Shown: positions 1 to 6,947 of the stretch, piece by piece | How positions within the stretch are numbered: the first letter of the stretch is position 1 | Layout: every line of letters begins with the position of its first letter | Source of the DNA: PALSA-243 sp036268375 | Lineage (GTDB): Bacteria; Acidobacteriota; Terriglobia; Bryobacterales; Bryobacteraceae | DNA: 18,467 nt | NCBI GenBank assembly: GCA_036268375.1 | Contig: DATAUH010000584.1 | Coordinates: 1-18,467 of the forward strand | Reading direction: 5' to 3' | Position numbers and translations under genes: made by a program | The notes under the pieces: generated by a model | The model's input: the letters and a program-made list of their open reading frames with translations, nothing else | What the model was told of the DNA's origin: nothing | Databases searched by the model: none

Positions 1-594
1 CCAGAGCGTGCAGAGAAATAGCACGCTGAAGGCTGTAACACCCACGTCCATGGTCACTGTGTATGAGTGGGCCACGATGTTGGGATCGCAGGTGAAGAGC
101 AGCAGGGCGCATAGCGCGGCTAAGTCACCGATGAGCTCCCGTCCCCAAAAATAGATGAGCGCCGCGAGCATCGTCGCAATCAGGATCAGCGGCAGGCGCG
201 CCCAGAACAAGACGCGATCGGGGCCGTTTGCGATGATCAAGTTCCGGCCAATGGACCAATCGGGTTGCTCGCCCGGCGCGAGAGATCCAAAAAGAAAGTG
301 CCTGGTGTCGGGATTGTCGGGCCATTGAATGCCGTCCAGGCGCATCGAGAGGCCGCTTAGCTCCTTGAGCAACGGCGGATGTTGCGGATTCCCGCGGAAG
401 ATCCCTGTGGACACATAGGAAAGCCCGGAAGCGATGTGCGGCGGCTCGTCAGCGACCGGACTCTTGATCTGACTCTCAGTCAAAACACGCGCAAAGAACG
501 CGAGTATCAGCGCCGCCGCAAGAAGCGTAAAGACACGATTGAAAGCTGGGGCAGGCGTAGCTGCGACGGAGCCCTTTTCGGAACCACTGGTCAT
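1..594 (-). CDS. ArnT/PMT-like membrane glycosyltransferase (GT-C fold), partial at 3' end
   Basis: Reading the minus strand from the ATG at 594-592 gives 198 codons without a stop, so the gene runs off the left edge. After a short cytoplasmic tail there is a membrane helix (about residues 22-38). It is followed by an acidic DE pair at 49-50 in an exposed loop and an NPQHPPL motif at 69-75. Two further hydrophobic segments lie near 128-149 and 157-170, then CDPNIVAHS (169-177) and an Asp at 183. This order matches the N-terminal part of the dolichyl-phosphate-mannose mannosyltransferase/ArnT superfamily, where the first-loop Asp is catalytic and a polyprenyl-phosphate sugar is the donor; acceptor and sugar cannot be told. 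It starts 30 bases after the DUF1501 stop codon on the same strand, so co-transcription is likely. The ribosome-binding site is weak. Full-length relatives are usually over 450 residues, so more than half is outside the window. Confidence 0.82.
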   Translation of the reverse strand, partial: MTSGSEKGSVAATPAPAFNRVFTLLAAALILAFFARVLTESQIKSPVADEPPHIASGLSYVSTGIFRGNPQHPPLLKELSGLSMRLDGIQWPDNPDTRHFLFGSLAPGEQPDWSIGRNLIIANGPDRVLFWARLPLILIATMLAALIYFWGRELIGDLAALCALLLFTCDPNIVAHSYTVTMDVGVTAFSVLFLCTLW

Positions 595-624
595 GAAGAT
601 CTCAGCATAACCAGCGGCGGTATG

Positions 625-2058
625 TTACGCCAACATCTTGTCGACCACGCTGCCCGCGACGTCCGTAAGACGGAAGTCGCGGCCCATGTGATGGTACGTC
701 AAGCGCGTGTGATCGAGACCGAGGCAGTGCAACAAGGTCGCCTGCAGATCGTGCACGTGGATCTTATCTTCGACTATGTTCATGCACAGATCGTCGGTTT
801 TGCCAATTACCTGACCGCCTTTGATACCGCCGCCTGCGAGGAAAAGGCTGTAAGCGAGCGGATGATGATCGCGGCCGGCATTGTTGACGTCGCGGGGATC
901 GCGGATTTCGACCATAGGCGTGCGGCCGAATTCCCCGCCCCACACCACCAGCGTGCTGTCGAGGAGGCCGCGCTGCTTCAAATCGCGAATCAGCGCGGCT
1001 GTGGGTTTGTCTGCGATGTCGCAGTTCTTCTTAAGCTTGCGATTGAGGTCGGAGTGGTCGTCCCAGGTAGCATGCGTCATCATGACGAAGCGCACACCGC
1101 GCTCCACCATGCGGCGGGCCAGGAGGCAGTTGGTGGCGAACTGACGCGTGGGCTCTTCGTTGACGCCATACATGGCGAGGGTTTCGGGCGATTCCTTGGA
1201 GAAATCGAGCAGCTCCGGCGCGGCAGCCTGCATACGGAAGCCGAGTTCATAGGAAGAGATGCGCGAGGCGATCTCCATATCGCCGGTATCGCTGAGACGA
1301 TCTTCGTTGAGATCTTTGAGCGCATCCAGACTGGCGCGCTGCATGTCGTTGGTGACGCCCGTGGGATTCGAAAGGTAGAGCACGGGGTCGCCGGCACTGC
1401 GGAACACGACGCCCTGATAGGTGGAAGGCAGGAAGCCGCTGGACCAGTTGGATGTGCCGCCGCTGGTGCCTACGCCGGAACCGAGCACGACGAAGCCGGG
1501 CAAGTTTTTCGACTCGCTACCCAGACCATAGAGCGCCCACGCGCCCATCGTGGGGCGGCCCACTTGAATACTGCCGCCGAATAACAGCAGTTGACCGGGA
1601 TGGTGATTGAACGCGTCTGTATACATCGACCGCACGAGGCAGATATCGTCGGCGCAGGAGCCGATGTTGGGGATGTAGTCGGAAAACTGAATGCCGCTCT
1701 GCCCGTACGGTTGAAAGGTGCGCGGGCTTGCGAGTACGGCCGCATTCGGTTTCGTGAAAGCCAGTCGCAGATCTTTGGTCATCTCCGCGGGCAGCGGTTT
1801 GCCGCTCCATTTTTGCAGTGCGGGCTTAGGATCGAAGAGGTCGAGTTGGCTGGGGCCGCCCTCCATAAACATGAAGATGACGTTCTTCGCTTTGGCGGGA
1901 AAATGCGGCGGTTTCGGCGCAAGCGGGTTGACATCGGCGATGGCCGCGCGGCCTTCTGACTGCATCAACTGCGCAAGAGCGGCGATGCCGATACCGCCGG
2001 CGCATTGTGTGAAGAAGCTGCGGCGGGTTTGAATTTTGCGGAACTCTTCGCGAGTCAT
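625..2058 (-). CDS. DUF1501 family Tat-exported protein
   Basis: A 477-residue DUF1501 protein, a family related in fold to alkaline phosphatase/sulfatase enzymes but without an assigned reaction. The N-terminus carries a twin-arginine signal (RRSFF at 12-16, then a hydrophobic stretch to about 30), implying export after folding, possibly with cofactor or metal. Family hallmarks are EGGPSQLDLFDPKP (66-79), WDDHSDLN (332-339), WGGEFGRTPM (373-382) and GRDHHP (395-400). The His/Asp/Glu-rich motifs look like a metal site, but that is inference. The ATG follows the stop codon of the upstream DUF1553 gene by two bases and has an AAGGGA ribosome-binding site six bases before it, inside the end of that gene, so the two are probably translationally coupled. 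DUF1501 and DUF1549/DUF1553 genes are paired very often in Planctomycetes, Verrucomicrobia and Acidobacteria. Length is normal for the family. Confidence 0.93.
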   Translation of the reverse strand: MTREEFRKIQTRRSFFTQCAGGIGIAALAQLMQSEGRAAIADVNPLAPKPPHFPAKAKNVIFMFMEGGPSQLDLFDPKPALQKWSGKPLPAEMTKDLRLAFTKPNAAVLASPRTFQPYGQSGIQFSDYIPNIGSCADDICLVRSMYTDAFNHHPGQLLLFGGSIQVGRPTMGAWALYGLGSESKNLPGFVVLGSGVGTSGGTSNWSSGFLPSTYQGVVFRSAGDPVLYLSNPTGVTNDMQRASLDALKDLNEDRLSDTGDMEIASRISSYELGFRMQAAAPELLDFSKESPETLAMYGVNEEPTRQFATNCLLARRMVERGVRFVMMTHATWDDHSDLNRKLKKNCDIADKPTAALIRDLKQRGLLDSTLVVWGGEFGRTPMVEIRDPRDVNNAGRDHHPLAYSLFLAGGGIKGGQVIGKTDDLCMNIVEDKIHVHDLQATLLHCLGLDHTRLTYHHMGRDFRLTDVAGSVVDKMLA

Positions 2059-2060
2059 GA

Positions 2061-4616
2061 TTATTCCCTTGTGATGAATTCGTCCAGGTTCAGGAGCACG
2101 CGGCTCATCTCCACCCAGGCGGCAGCCTGCAATTGAGGAACGCCTTCGATGAGATTGGGAAAGAGCGCGGCCACGGTGTCCGGCGTTTGATTGAGATGGC
2201 GCAACGTATCGTCAAAATACTTGCCGAGGCGTTCGGATTCACGCGCGCTGGGCGAACGGCTGAGCAGCAAGGCGTATGCATAGTTGAGGCGGTCACGGAA
2301 AGCGCCGCCGCTTTCGCGCATGACACGGAAGGCAAGGCCTTGCGCGGCCTCAAAGAAGACCGGGTCGTTCATCAGGTTGAGGGCCTGCAACGGTGAATCG
2401 GTGCGTTCGCGGCGCGTGCACGAGAGCGCGGAGCTGGGCCCGTCGAAATTCATGAGCTGCGGATAAGGCGTGGTGCGTTGGAAGTGAATGTAGAGTCCAC
2501 GGCGGTACCGATCGCCGCCGGTGCTTTCCACCCACTTGACCGAATTCTGATATCCGAGTTCGGCGACGCCTTTGGGCTGCGGAGGCTTCACGCTGGGTCC
2601 GCCGATCCGTAGGTCGATCAGACCGGAGGAGTCGAGGGCCTCATCGCGTATGAGCTCGGCGGGTAAGCGCAGACGGGCTTGCCGAGCGAGCAGGGTGTTA
2701 TCAGGATCGCGCGACGTGAGTTCCGGACGCGCGTGCGAGGATTGGCGATAGGTAGCCGAGGTCACGATCAGACGAATCATCTGCTTCATGCTCCAGCCGC
2801 GCGATTCGAATTCGGTGGCGAGCCAATCGAGCAGTTCGGGATGCGTGGGCGCATCACCCTGGGTGCCGAAATCTTCTGAGGTGCGGACGATGCCGCGGCC
2901 GAACAGCTCCTGCCAGAAGCGATTGACGGCCACGCGCGCTGTAAGCGGGTTCTCCGGCGATACCAGCCAACGCGCAAGGGTCAGCCGTGTGGGCTTTTCG
3001 CCGGCAGGTAACGGCGACAGAATCGCCAGCGTGCCAGGCTGCACTTCATCGCCGTGTTCACGCCAATCGCCCTTGATGTGCACGTAGGTTTTGGGCGGCG
3101 TGTCGTTCTCGAGCAGTGCAGGCGCATAACTGATCTGCGCCGTCTTCGCCTTAAGCTCATTTAGCTTCGTGCGCAGTTCGCCAAGCTTAAGCCCGGCGCA
3201 ATAGTCTTTCGGAAACAGGTTGCCGCAACTGGAGATGAAGGTATCCATCATCGCCACGCGCTGCACTTCGCTGCGCTTGTCGGGGTCCATGAAAAGCACC
3301 TTGCGGCCGTTATCCACCTGGTGCCTCAGCTCGCCGTAAGCGAAGTCCCAATCGTCGTGTTCGCCCAAATGCTGCGAAGCATAGCGAAGCTTGTTTTCCC
3401 AATCGAGCTCCGCCTGCGGGATTCCGTATTGATCGAGCAAGGCCTGGCGCTGCTTCTCGTATTCGGGGCGCGCGGCTAAATATGGACCGATTTCGCCCGG
3501 CAAAGCAGCCGGAATATCGATCTCTTCCTGCGTGTTGAAGAAGGCAGTGAGCTGGTAGAACTCTTTCTGTTTGATCGGATCGAACTTGTGATCGTGACAC
3601 TGCGCACAGCCCACGGTGAGGCCTAACCATACCGTCCCGAGCGTGGCGGCGCGGTCGAGCACCTGCTCATCGCGGAACTGCTCGGGGTCGGTACCGCCTT
3701 CACGGTTAGTCAGCGTGTTGCGGTTGAAGCCGGTAGCGATCAGCGTGTCGGTGGTGCGCTGCGGCATCAGGTCGCCGGCGAGTTGTTGGATGGTGAACTG
3801 GTCGTAAGACAGGTCGCGATTGAAGGCGTCGATTACCCACTGGCGGTAACGCCACGCCCACGGCCGCACGCGATCTTTCTCGTAGCCGTCGCTATCGGCG
3901 TAGCGAGCCAGATCGAGCCAATACCGCGCCCACTTTTCGCCGTAATGTGGAGAGTCGAGCAGGCGGTCGACCAGACGCTCATACGCGTCGGGACGGTTGT
4001 CGTTCACGAACGCTTCCACCTCCTGCGGCGTAGGCGGAAGGCCCGTGAGATCGAGGCTCAAGCGGCGGATGAGCGTGTTTTTGCTGGCTTGGGGCGAAGG
4101 CGTAGCGCCTTCTTTTTCGAGGCGCGCGAGTACGAAGTTATCGATTTGGTTGCGCGTCCAGGCGCGGTCCGAAACTGCCGGCACATCGGGCCTCGTCAAC
4201 TTGCGGAATGACCAGTGCGTGGGCTGCGCCCCGGTCGCGCTGGTAGTGACCGCAGGTTGCTCAGGCCAGTCGACGCCCTGATCGATCCACGCGCGTAGCA
4301 GGCCGATTTCAGTCGCTGTGAGCCGCGGCCCCGTCGGCGGCATCACCTTGCCGTCCATCCCGGCAACCATGTGTATCAGGCGACTGGCGGCGCTGTTCCC
4401 TGGTTGGATCACACGCATGGCAGCGTCCTTGCGGTCCAGCCGTAATCCGCTCATCTGCGCCTGCGCGCCGTGGCACATGTAGCACCGCTTGGCCAGAAGA
4501 GGTTGGATATCGCGCGTGTAGGCAACCTTTGTCTTCGCGGCGGGAGGCAGGTCGGCCGCAAACGCGGCTAAAAACGAAATGGCTGCTAGGCCAGCCAGGC
4601 GAAACATGCAATTCAT
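2061..4616 (-). CDS. Secreted PSCyt1-DUF1549-DUF1553 protein (planctomycete-type cytochrome c domain)
   Basis: An 851-residue exported protein. A signal peptide covers about residues 1-21. Next comes a planctomycete cytochrome c domain with a covalent-haem motif CYMCH (45-49) and the downstream MPP (92-94) and WIDQGVDWP (110-118) signatures. DUF1549 follows (about 156-365) with RRLSLDLTGLPPT and a second CxxCH in GCAQCHDHKFDP (336-347). DUF1553 (about 545-800) has NRFWQELFGRGIV and RRERTDSPLQALNLMNDP. These proteins are envelope proteins of unknown reaction; haem binding is a family prediction, not proven here. It heads the operon with DUF1501 and the glycosyltransferase. Two starts compete: ATG at 4616 (used here) and ATG at 4607, three codons later. 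A TATAAT box overlaps the first ATG and lies seven bases before the second, so a leaderless mRNA starting at 4607 may be the true form; it also leaves a cleaner signal peptide (MFRLAGLAAISFLAAFA). Confidence 0.93.
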   Translation of the reverse strand: MNCMFRLAGLAAISFLAAFAADLPPAAKTKVAYTRDIQPLLAKRCYMCHGAQAQMSGLRLDRKDAAMRVIQPGNSAASRLIHMVAGMDGKVMPPTGPRLTATEIGLLRAWIDQGVDWPEQPAVTTSATGAQPTHWSFRKLTRPDVPAVSDRAWTRNQIDNFVLARLEKEGATPSPQASKNTLIRRLSLDLTGLPPTPQEVEAFVNDNRPDAYERLVDRLLDSPHYGEKWARYWLDLARYADSDGYEKDRVRPWAWRYRQWVIDAFNRDLSYDQFTIQQLAGDLMPQRTTDTLIATGFNRNTLTNREGGTDPEQFRDEQVLDRAATLGTVWLGLTVGCAQCHDHKFDPIKQKEFYQLTAFFNTQEEIDIPAALPGEIGPYLAARPEYEKQRQALLDQYGIPQAELDWENKLRYASQHLGEHDDWDFAYGELRHQVDNGRKVLFMDPDKRSEVQRVAMMDTFISSCGNLFPKDYCAGLKLGELRTKLNELKAKTAQISYAPALLENDTPPKTYVHIKGDWREHGDEVQPGTLAILSPLPAGEKPTRLTLARWLVSPENPLTARVAVNRFWQELFGRGIVRTSEDFGTQGDAPTHPELLDWLATEFESRGWSMKQMIRLIVTSATYRQSSHARPELTSRDPDNTLLARQARLRLPAELIRDEALDSSGLIDLRIGGPSVKPPQPKGVAELGYQNSVKWVESTGGDRYRRGLYIHFQRTTPYPQLMNFDGPSSALSCTRRERTDSPLQALNLMNDPVFFEAAQGLAFRVMRESGGAFRDRLNYAYALLLSRSPSARESERLGKYFDDTLRHLNQTPDTVAALFPNLIEGVPQLQAAAWVEMSRVLLNLDEFITRE
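2065..2070 (-). promoter_or_regulatory. Ribosome-binding site for the DUF1501 gene
   Basis: Minus-strand AAGGGA ends six bases before the DUF1501 ATG (2058) and lies within the last codons of the upstream DUF1553 gene. It supports this start codon and suggests translational coupling. It is one of the few clear Shine-Dalgarno sites in the window. Confidence 0.65.
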
Positions 4617-4620
4617 TATA
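4615..4620 (-). promoter_or_regulatory. Candidate -10 box of the DUF1553-DUF1501-glycosyltransferase operon
   Basis: A perfect TATAAT on the minus strand overlaps the first possible ATG (4616) and ends seven bases before the second in-frame ATG (4607). With usual -10 to start-site spacing, transcription would begin at or next to 4607, giving a leaderless message. No convincing -35 hexamer is seen 16-18 bases upstream. It lies at one end of the 156-base divergent spacer shared with rsgA, in which I see no other clear structure. Confidence 0.45.
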
Positions 4621-4761
4621 TGCCCCGATATCGCTAACGTACGGGCGAATCATCGCTCCAAGCCGGCCGCGCGCGAGTGTGGTAAGCTTCTGCCATTCGC
4701 CTATGACTGTCCGCTGACCAAGTCGCGTTGCAGTTTGCCCCGCAGCTCGAAGTGTGTCCAT

Positions 4762-4766
4762 AGGAG
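4762..4766 (+). promoter_or_regulatory. Ribosome-binding site for rsgA
   Basis: AGGAG is followed by six bases and then GTG at 4773. This spacing is ideal and fixes the GTG as the rsgA start rather than the in-frame ATG four codons later. Confidence 0.7.
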
Positions 4767-4772
4767 CGGATA

Positions 4773-5831
4773 GTGAATCTCGAAATGATTGGCGCCTGCG
4801 CGCGTGTGCGCGGCGCATTCGGAGATTATGCGCGACGCGGTTTGGCGTTGGCGCGCGTGGCGGAAGCTCACAGAGACCTTTATCAGTTGTATACGGAAAC
4901 CGGCGCGATTCGTGCGGAAGCATCGGGCGCGTTGTGGTACGCCTCGGCGGACGCGGCCTCCATGCCGGTCGCCGGGGATTGGGTCGCTGCGCGGATCGTG
5001 AACGCCGAGCAGGCGATTGTGGAGGCAGTCCTGCCGAGGCAATCCTGCTTTTACCGGCGCGCGGTGGGTAAGCGAGAGGAACGGCAGGCAATCGCGGCCA
5101 ACGTCGACTTGCTGTTTGTGGTGTGCGGGCTGGACGGCGATTTCAGTCCCCGACGCATCGAGCGGTATTTGGCGCTGGCGGCCGATGCAGGCGTGACGCC
5201 CGTGCTGGTACTCAACAAGGCGGATGCATGTGCGGACGTGGATTCGCGGGTGCGTGAAGTACAGGCGATATCGGCAGCGCAAGTGGTGGCGCTGAGCGCA
5301 CTTGTGGATGGCGCGGAGGCGTTGCGGGATTGGTTGACAGGCAATCCCACAGTGGCGCTGGTGGGTTCATCCGGCGTGGGCAAATCCACCATCGCAAATG
5401 CATTACTCGGAGAAGCGCGTTTACGCACAGGCGCGGTTCGCGAATCGGATAGCCGCGGCAGGCACACCACCACGCATCGCGAGCTGTTGCCCTTGCCGGG
5501 CGGCGGCGCGCTGATTGACACGCCCGGAATGCGCGAATTGCAGCTTTGGGCGGCAGCGGAGAGCATCGATGCGGTATTTGATGAGATTGCAACCCTGGCG
5601 CAACGCTGCCGCTTTGGCGACTGTTCGCATTCGGGCGAGCCAGGTTGCGCGGTGGCAGACGCACGTGCGGCGGGACTGCTGGATGAAGCGCGGTGGCAAA
5701 GCTATAGCAAACTGCAGAAGGAGGCGCGGCGACACGAGGCACTGACCGAGGCGCACGCAGCGCAGGAGGCGAAGCGTAAATTGAAAGTGTTGATGCGGGC
5801 ACAAAAGCGCATTTACGAATCGCGGGAGTGA
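4773..5831 (+). CDS. rsgA: Small ribosomal subunit biogenesis GTPase RsgA
   Basis: A 352-residue circularly permuted GTPase that acts late in 30S subunit maturation in the cytoplasm. An OB-fold-like N-terminal part (about 10-90) carries PVAGDWVA. The G motifs come in the permuted order typical of the family: G4 NKAD at 148-151, then the P-loop GSSGVGKST at 198-206, the G2 region with RHTTTHRE near 230-237, and G3 DTPGM at 249-253. A zinc-binding C-terminal element follows with C279, C284, H286 and C292 (CRFGDCSHSGEPGC). Length is typical. The start is GTG with a strong AGGAG site six bases upstream. It diverges from the DUF1553 operon and is followed 26 bases later by the UPF0173 gene, with a GC-rich hairpin around its stop codon. 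All key residues are present. Confidence 0.96.
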   Translation: MNLEMIGACARVRGAFGDYARRGLALARVAEAHRDLYQLYTETGAIRAEASGALWYASADAASMPVAGDWVAARIVNAEQAIVEAVLPRQSCFYRRAVGKREERQAIAANVDLLFVVCGLDGDFSPRRIERYLALAADAGVTPVLVLNKADACADVDSRVREVQAISAAQVVALSALVDGAEALRDWLTGNPTVALVGSSGVGKSTIANALLGEARLRTGAVRESDSRGRHTTTHRELLPLPGGGALIDTPGMRELQLWAAAESIDAVFDEIATLAQRCRFGDCSHSGEPGCAVADARAAGLLDEARWQSYSKLQKEARRHEALTEAHAAQEAKRKLKVLMRAQKRIYESRE

Positions 5832-5839
5832 AACCCGCG
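5821..5839 (+). other. GC-rich hairpin around the rsgA stop codon
   Basis: CGCGGG (5821-5826) pairs perfectly with CCCGCG (5834-5839) across a seven-base loop that contains the TGA stop. No T-run follows, so it is not a canonical intrinsic terminator. It may slow readthrough into the UPF0173 gene, whose own -10-like box starts six bases later. Confidence 0.3.
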
Positions 5840-5844
5840 CGTGA

Positions 5845-5850
5845 CATAAT
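5845..5850 (+). promoter_or_regulatory. Candidate -10 box of the UPF0173 gene
   Basis: CATAAT differs from TATAAT at one base and ends seven bases before the ATG at 5858. This would start transcription at the initiation codon. There is no recognisable -35 hexamer and no purine-rich Shine-Dalgarno site at proper spacing (only GGGG two bases before the ATG). Confidence 0.4.
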
Positions 5851-5857
5851 CCGGGGT

Positions 5858-6547
5858 ATGGAGATCACCTGGTTAGGGCACGGCTCGTTTCACTTTCGAC
5901 TTTCTACGGGGCAGGTTTTTGTAATGGACCCCTGGCTCGAGAATCCCAAGTTCCCCAAAGGATTTGAAATTGACCGCTTGGATGTGATCTGCGTTACCCA
6001 CGGGCATTTCGATCACATTCTTGGCGTCGTGCCGCTGGCCAAGAAGTTTTCACCTGAAGTTGTCGCGATATTCGAAAGCTGCACATGGCTGGAATCGAAA
6101 GGCGTACAGAACACGCGGGAGATGAACAAAGGTGGCTCACAAGATGTCGCCGGCGTGAAGATTACTATGACGCACGCCGTACACAGTTGCGGCATTTTGG
6201 ACGACGGGAAGATTATCTATGGGGGCGAAGCGGCTGGCTACGTGATGCGGTTTGCGGACGGCCGCGCGCTCTACTTCGCAGGCGATACCAATGTGTTTTC
6301 GGACATGGCGCTGATCGAACAACTCTATCATCCGGAACTGGCGATGATCCCGATTGGCGATCTATTCACGATGAGTCCGCTGGAAGCGGCGGCGGCATGC
6401 AAAATGCTGCGGCCGGCGAAGGTGATTCCGATGCATTTCGGAACCTTTCCAGCGCTGACCGGCACGCCCGCCAAATTGAGCGAACTGCTGGGCCACGCGC
6501 AGACTGAAGTCTGGGAGCTCGAGCCGGGCAAGACGGTGAAATGGTAA
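5858..6547 (+). CDS. UPF0173 family metal-dependent hydrolase (metallo-beta-lactamase fold)
   Basis: A 229-residue soluble protein of the UPF0173 group, a metallo-beta-lactamase-fold family without an assigned substrate. The start MEITWLGHGSF is the family's usual N-terminus, so ATG 5858 is preferred to the GTG at 5828 that overlaps the rsgA stop. Metal ligands are all visible: H8 and D24 of the first strands, HGHFDH (48-53), H109, D143 in AGDTN, and H193 in PMHFG. The C-terminal part with PMHFGTFPAL is also characteristic. There is no signal peptide, so it should act in the cytoplasm. It sits between rsgA and padR in the same direction but has its own -10-like box seven bases before the ATG, so it may be transcribed separately. 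Length is normal and no key residue is missing. Confidence 0.93.
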   Translation: MEITWLGHGSFHFRLSTGQVFVMDPWLENPKFPKGFEIDRLDVICVTHGHFDHILGVVPLAKKFSPEVVAIFESCTWLESKGVQNTREMNKGGSQDVAGVKITMTHAVHSCGILDDGKIIYGGEAAGYVMRFADGRALYFAGDTNVFSDMALIEQLYHPELAMIPIGDLFTMSPLEAAAACKMLRPAKVIPMHFGTFPALTGTPAKLSELLGHAQTEVWELEPGKTVKW

Positions 6548-6552
6548 TTGCC

Positions 6553-6581
6553 TTGACCACTAGATAATCTTCTGGTAGACT
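6553..6581 (+). promoter_or_regulatory. Promoter of the padR-ADOP operon
   Basis: TTGACC (6553-6558, five of six bases of the -35 consensus) and TAGACT (6576-6581, four of six bases of the -10 consensus) are separated by exactly 17 bases. The -10 ends six bases before the ATG at 6588, so the transcript should begin at or within a base of the start codon. There is no Shine-Dalgarno sequence between box and ATG. It lies in the 40-base gap after the UPF0173 gene. Confidence 0.6.
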
Positions 6582-6587
6582 TTCGCC

Positions 6588-6947
6588 ATGGCCAGGAAGT
6601 CTGCCGCCGAGCGCGGCGACATGCTGCAGGGCACGCTCGACATGCTCATATTGCGTACGCTGATCGCGGCTCCGGCGCACGGGCACACGATCGCGCACGC
6701 GATCGAGAGCGCTTCGGAAGACGTTCTGCAGGTGGAGCATGGATCGCTATATCCGGCGCTGCACCGGCTGGAGGATCAGGGGCTGATCGCCTCGTTCTGG
6801 GGCACATCGGAAAACAACCGCAAGGCAAAGTATTACCGCCTGACGCCGGCCGGTAAGAAGCGCCTGGTGAATGAGCGAAGCCGCTGGGACGAGTTAGTTG
6901 CAGCAGTTTCGCGCGTGATGGGTCCGGCGACGGAGCACGAATCATGA
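6588..6947 (+). CDS. PadR family transcriptional regulator (acidobacterial ADOP-linked type)
   Basis: A 119-residue winged-helix repressor of the PadR family. The sequence MLQGTLDMLILRTL (12-25) begins helix 1, HGHTIAHAIES (31-41) the second helix, and GSLYPALHRLEDQGLI (52-67) is the recognition helix. NNRKAKYYRLTPAGKKRL (76-93) is the beta-wing followed by the dimerisation helix. This is the short form that accompanies duplicated orphan permeases in Acidobacteria. Its stop overlaps the start of the permease gene (ATGA at 6944-6947), so the two are almost certainly one transcript, and autoregulation of the pair is likely by family precedent. The ligand is unknown; PadR proteins often answer to phenolics or toxic hydrophobic compounds. 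A good promoter ends six bases before its ATG, and no ribosome-binding site is seen. Confidence 0.93.
   Translation: MARKSAAERGDMLQGTLDMLILRTLIAAPAHGHTIAHAIESASEDVLQVEHGSLYPALHRLEDQGLIASFWGTSENNRKAKYYRLTPAGKKRLVNERSRWDELVAAVSRVMGPATEHES

Noticed and set aside
379..1584. Plus-strand open frame of 401 codons opposite the glycosyltransferase and DUF1501 genes
   Set aside because: It is antisense to two genes with clear family motifs, has no recognisable domain, and long antisense frames are expected in GC-rich DNA.
4309..5282. Minus-strand frames of 260 and 193 codons spanning the divergent spacer and rsgA
   Set aside because: Both overlap the rsgA coding sequence on the opposite strand, and the 260-codon frame also overlaps the DUF1553 gene; both have low-complexity Arg/Pro-rich composition and no family resemblance.
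5828..5857. GTG at 5828 as the start of the UPF0173 protein
   Set aside because: It adds ten residues not usual in the family, overlaps the rsgA stop within a hairpin loop, and lacks a ribosome-binding site; ATG 5858 gives the standard N-terminus.
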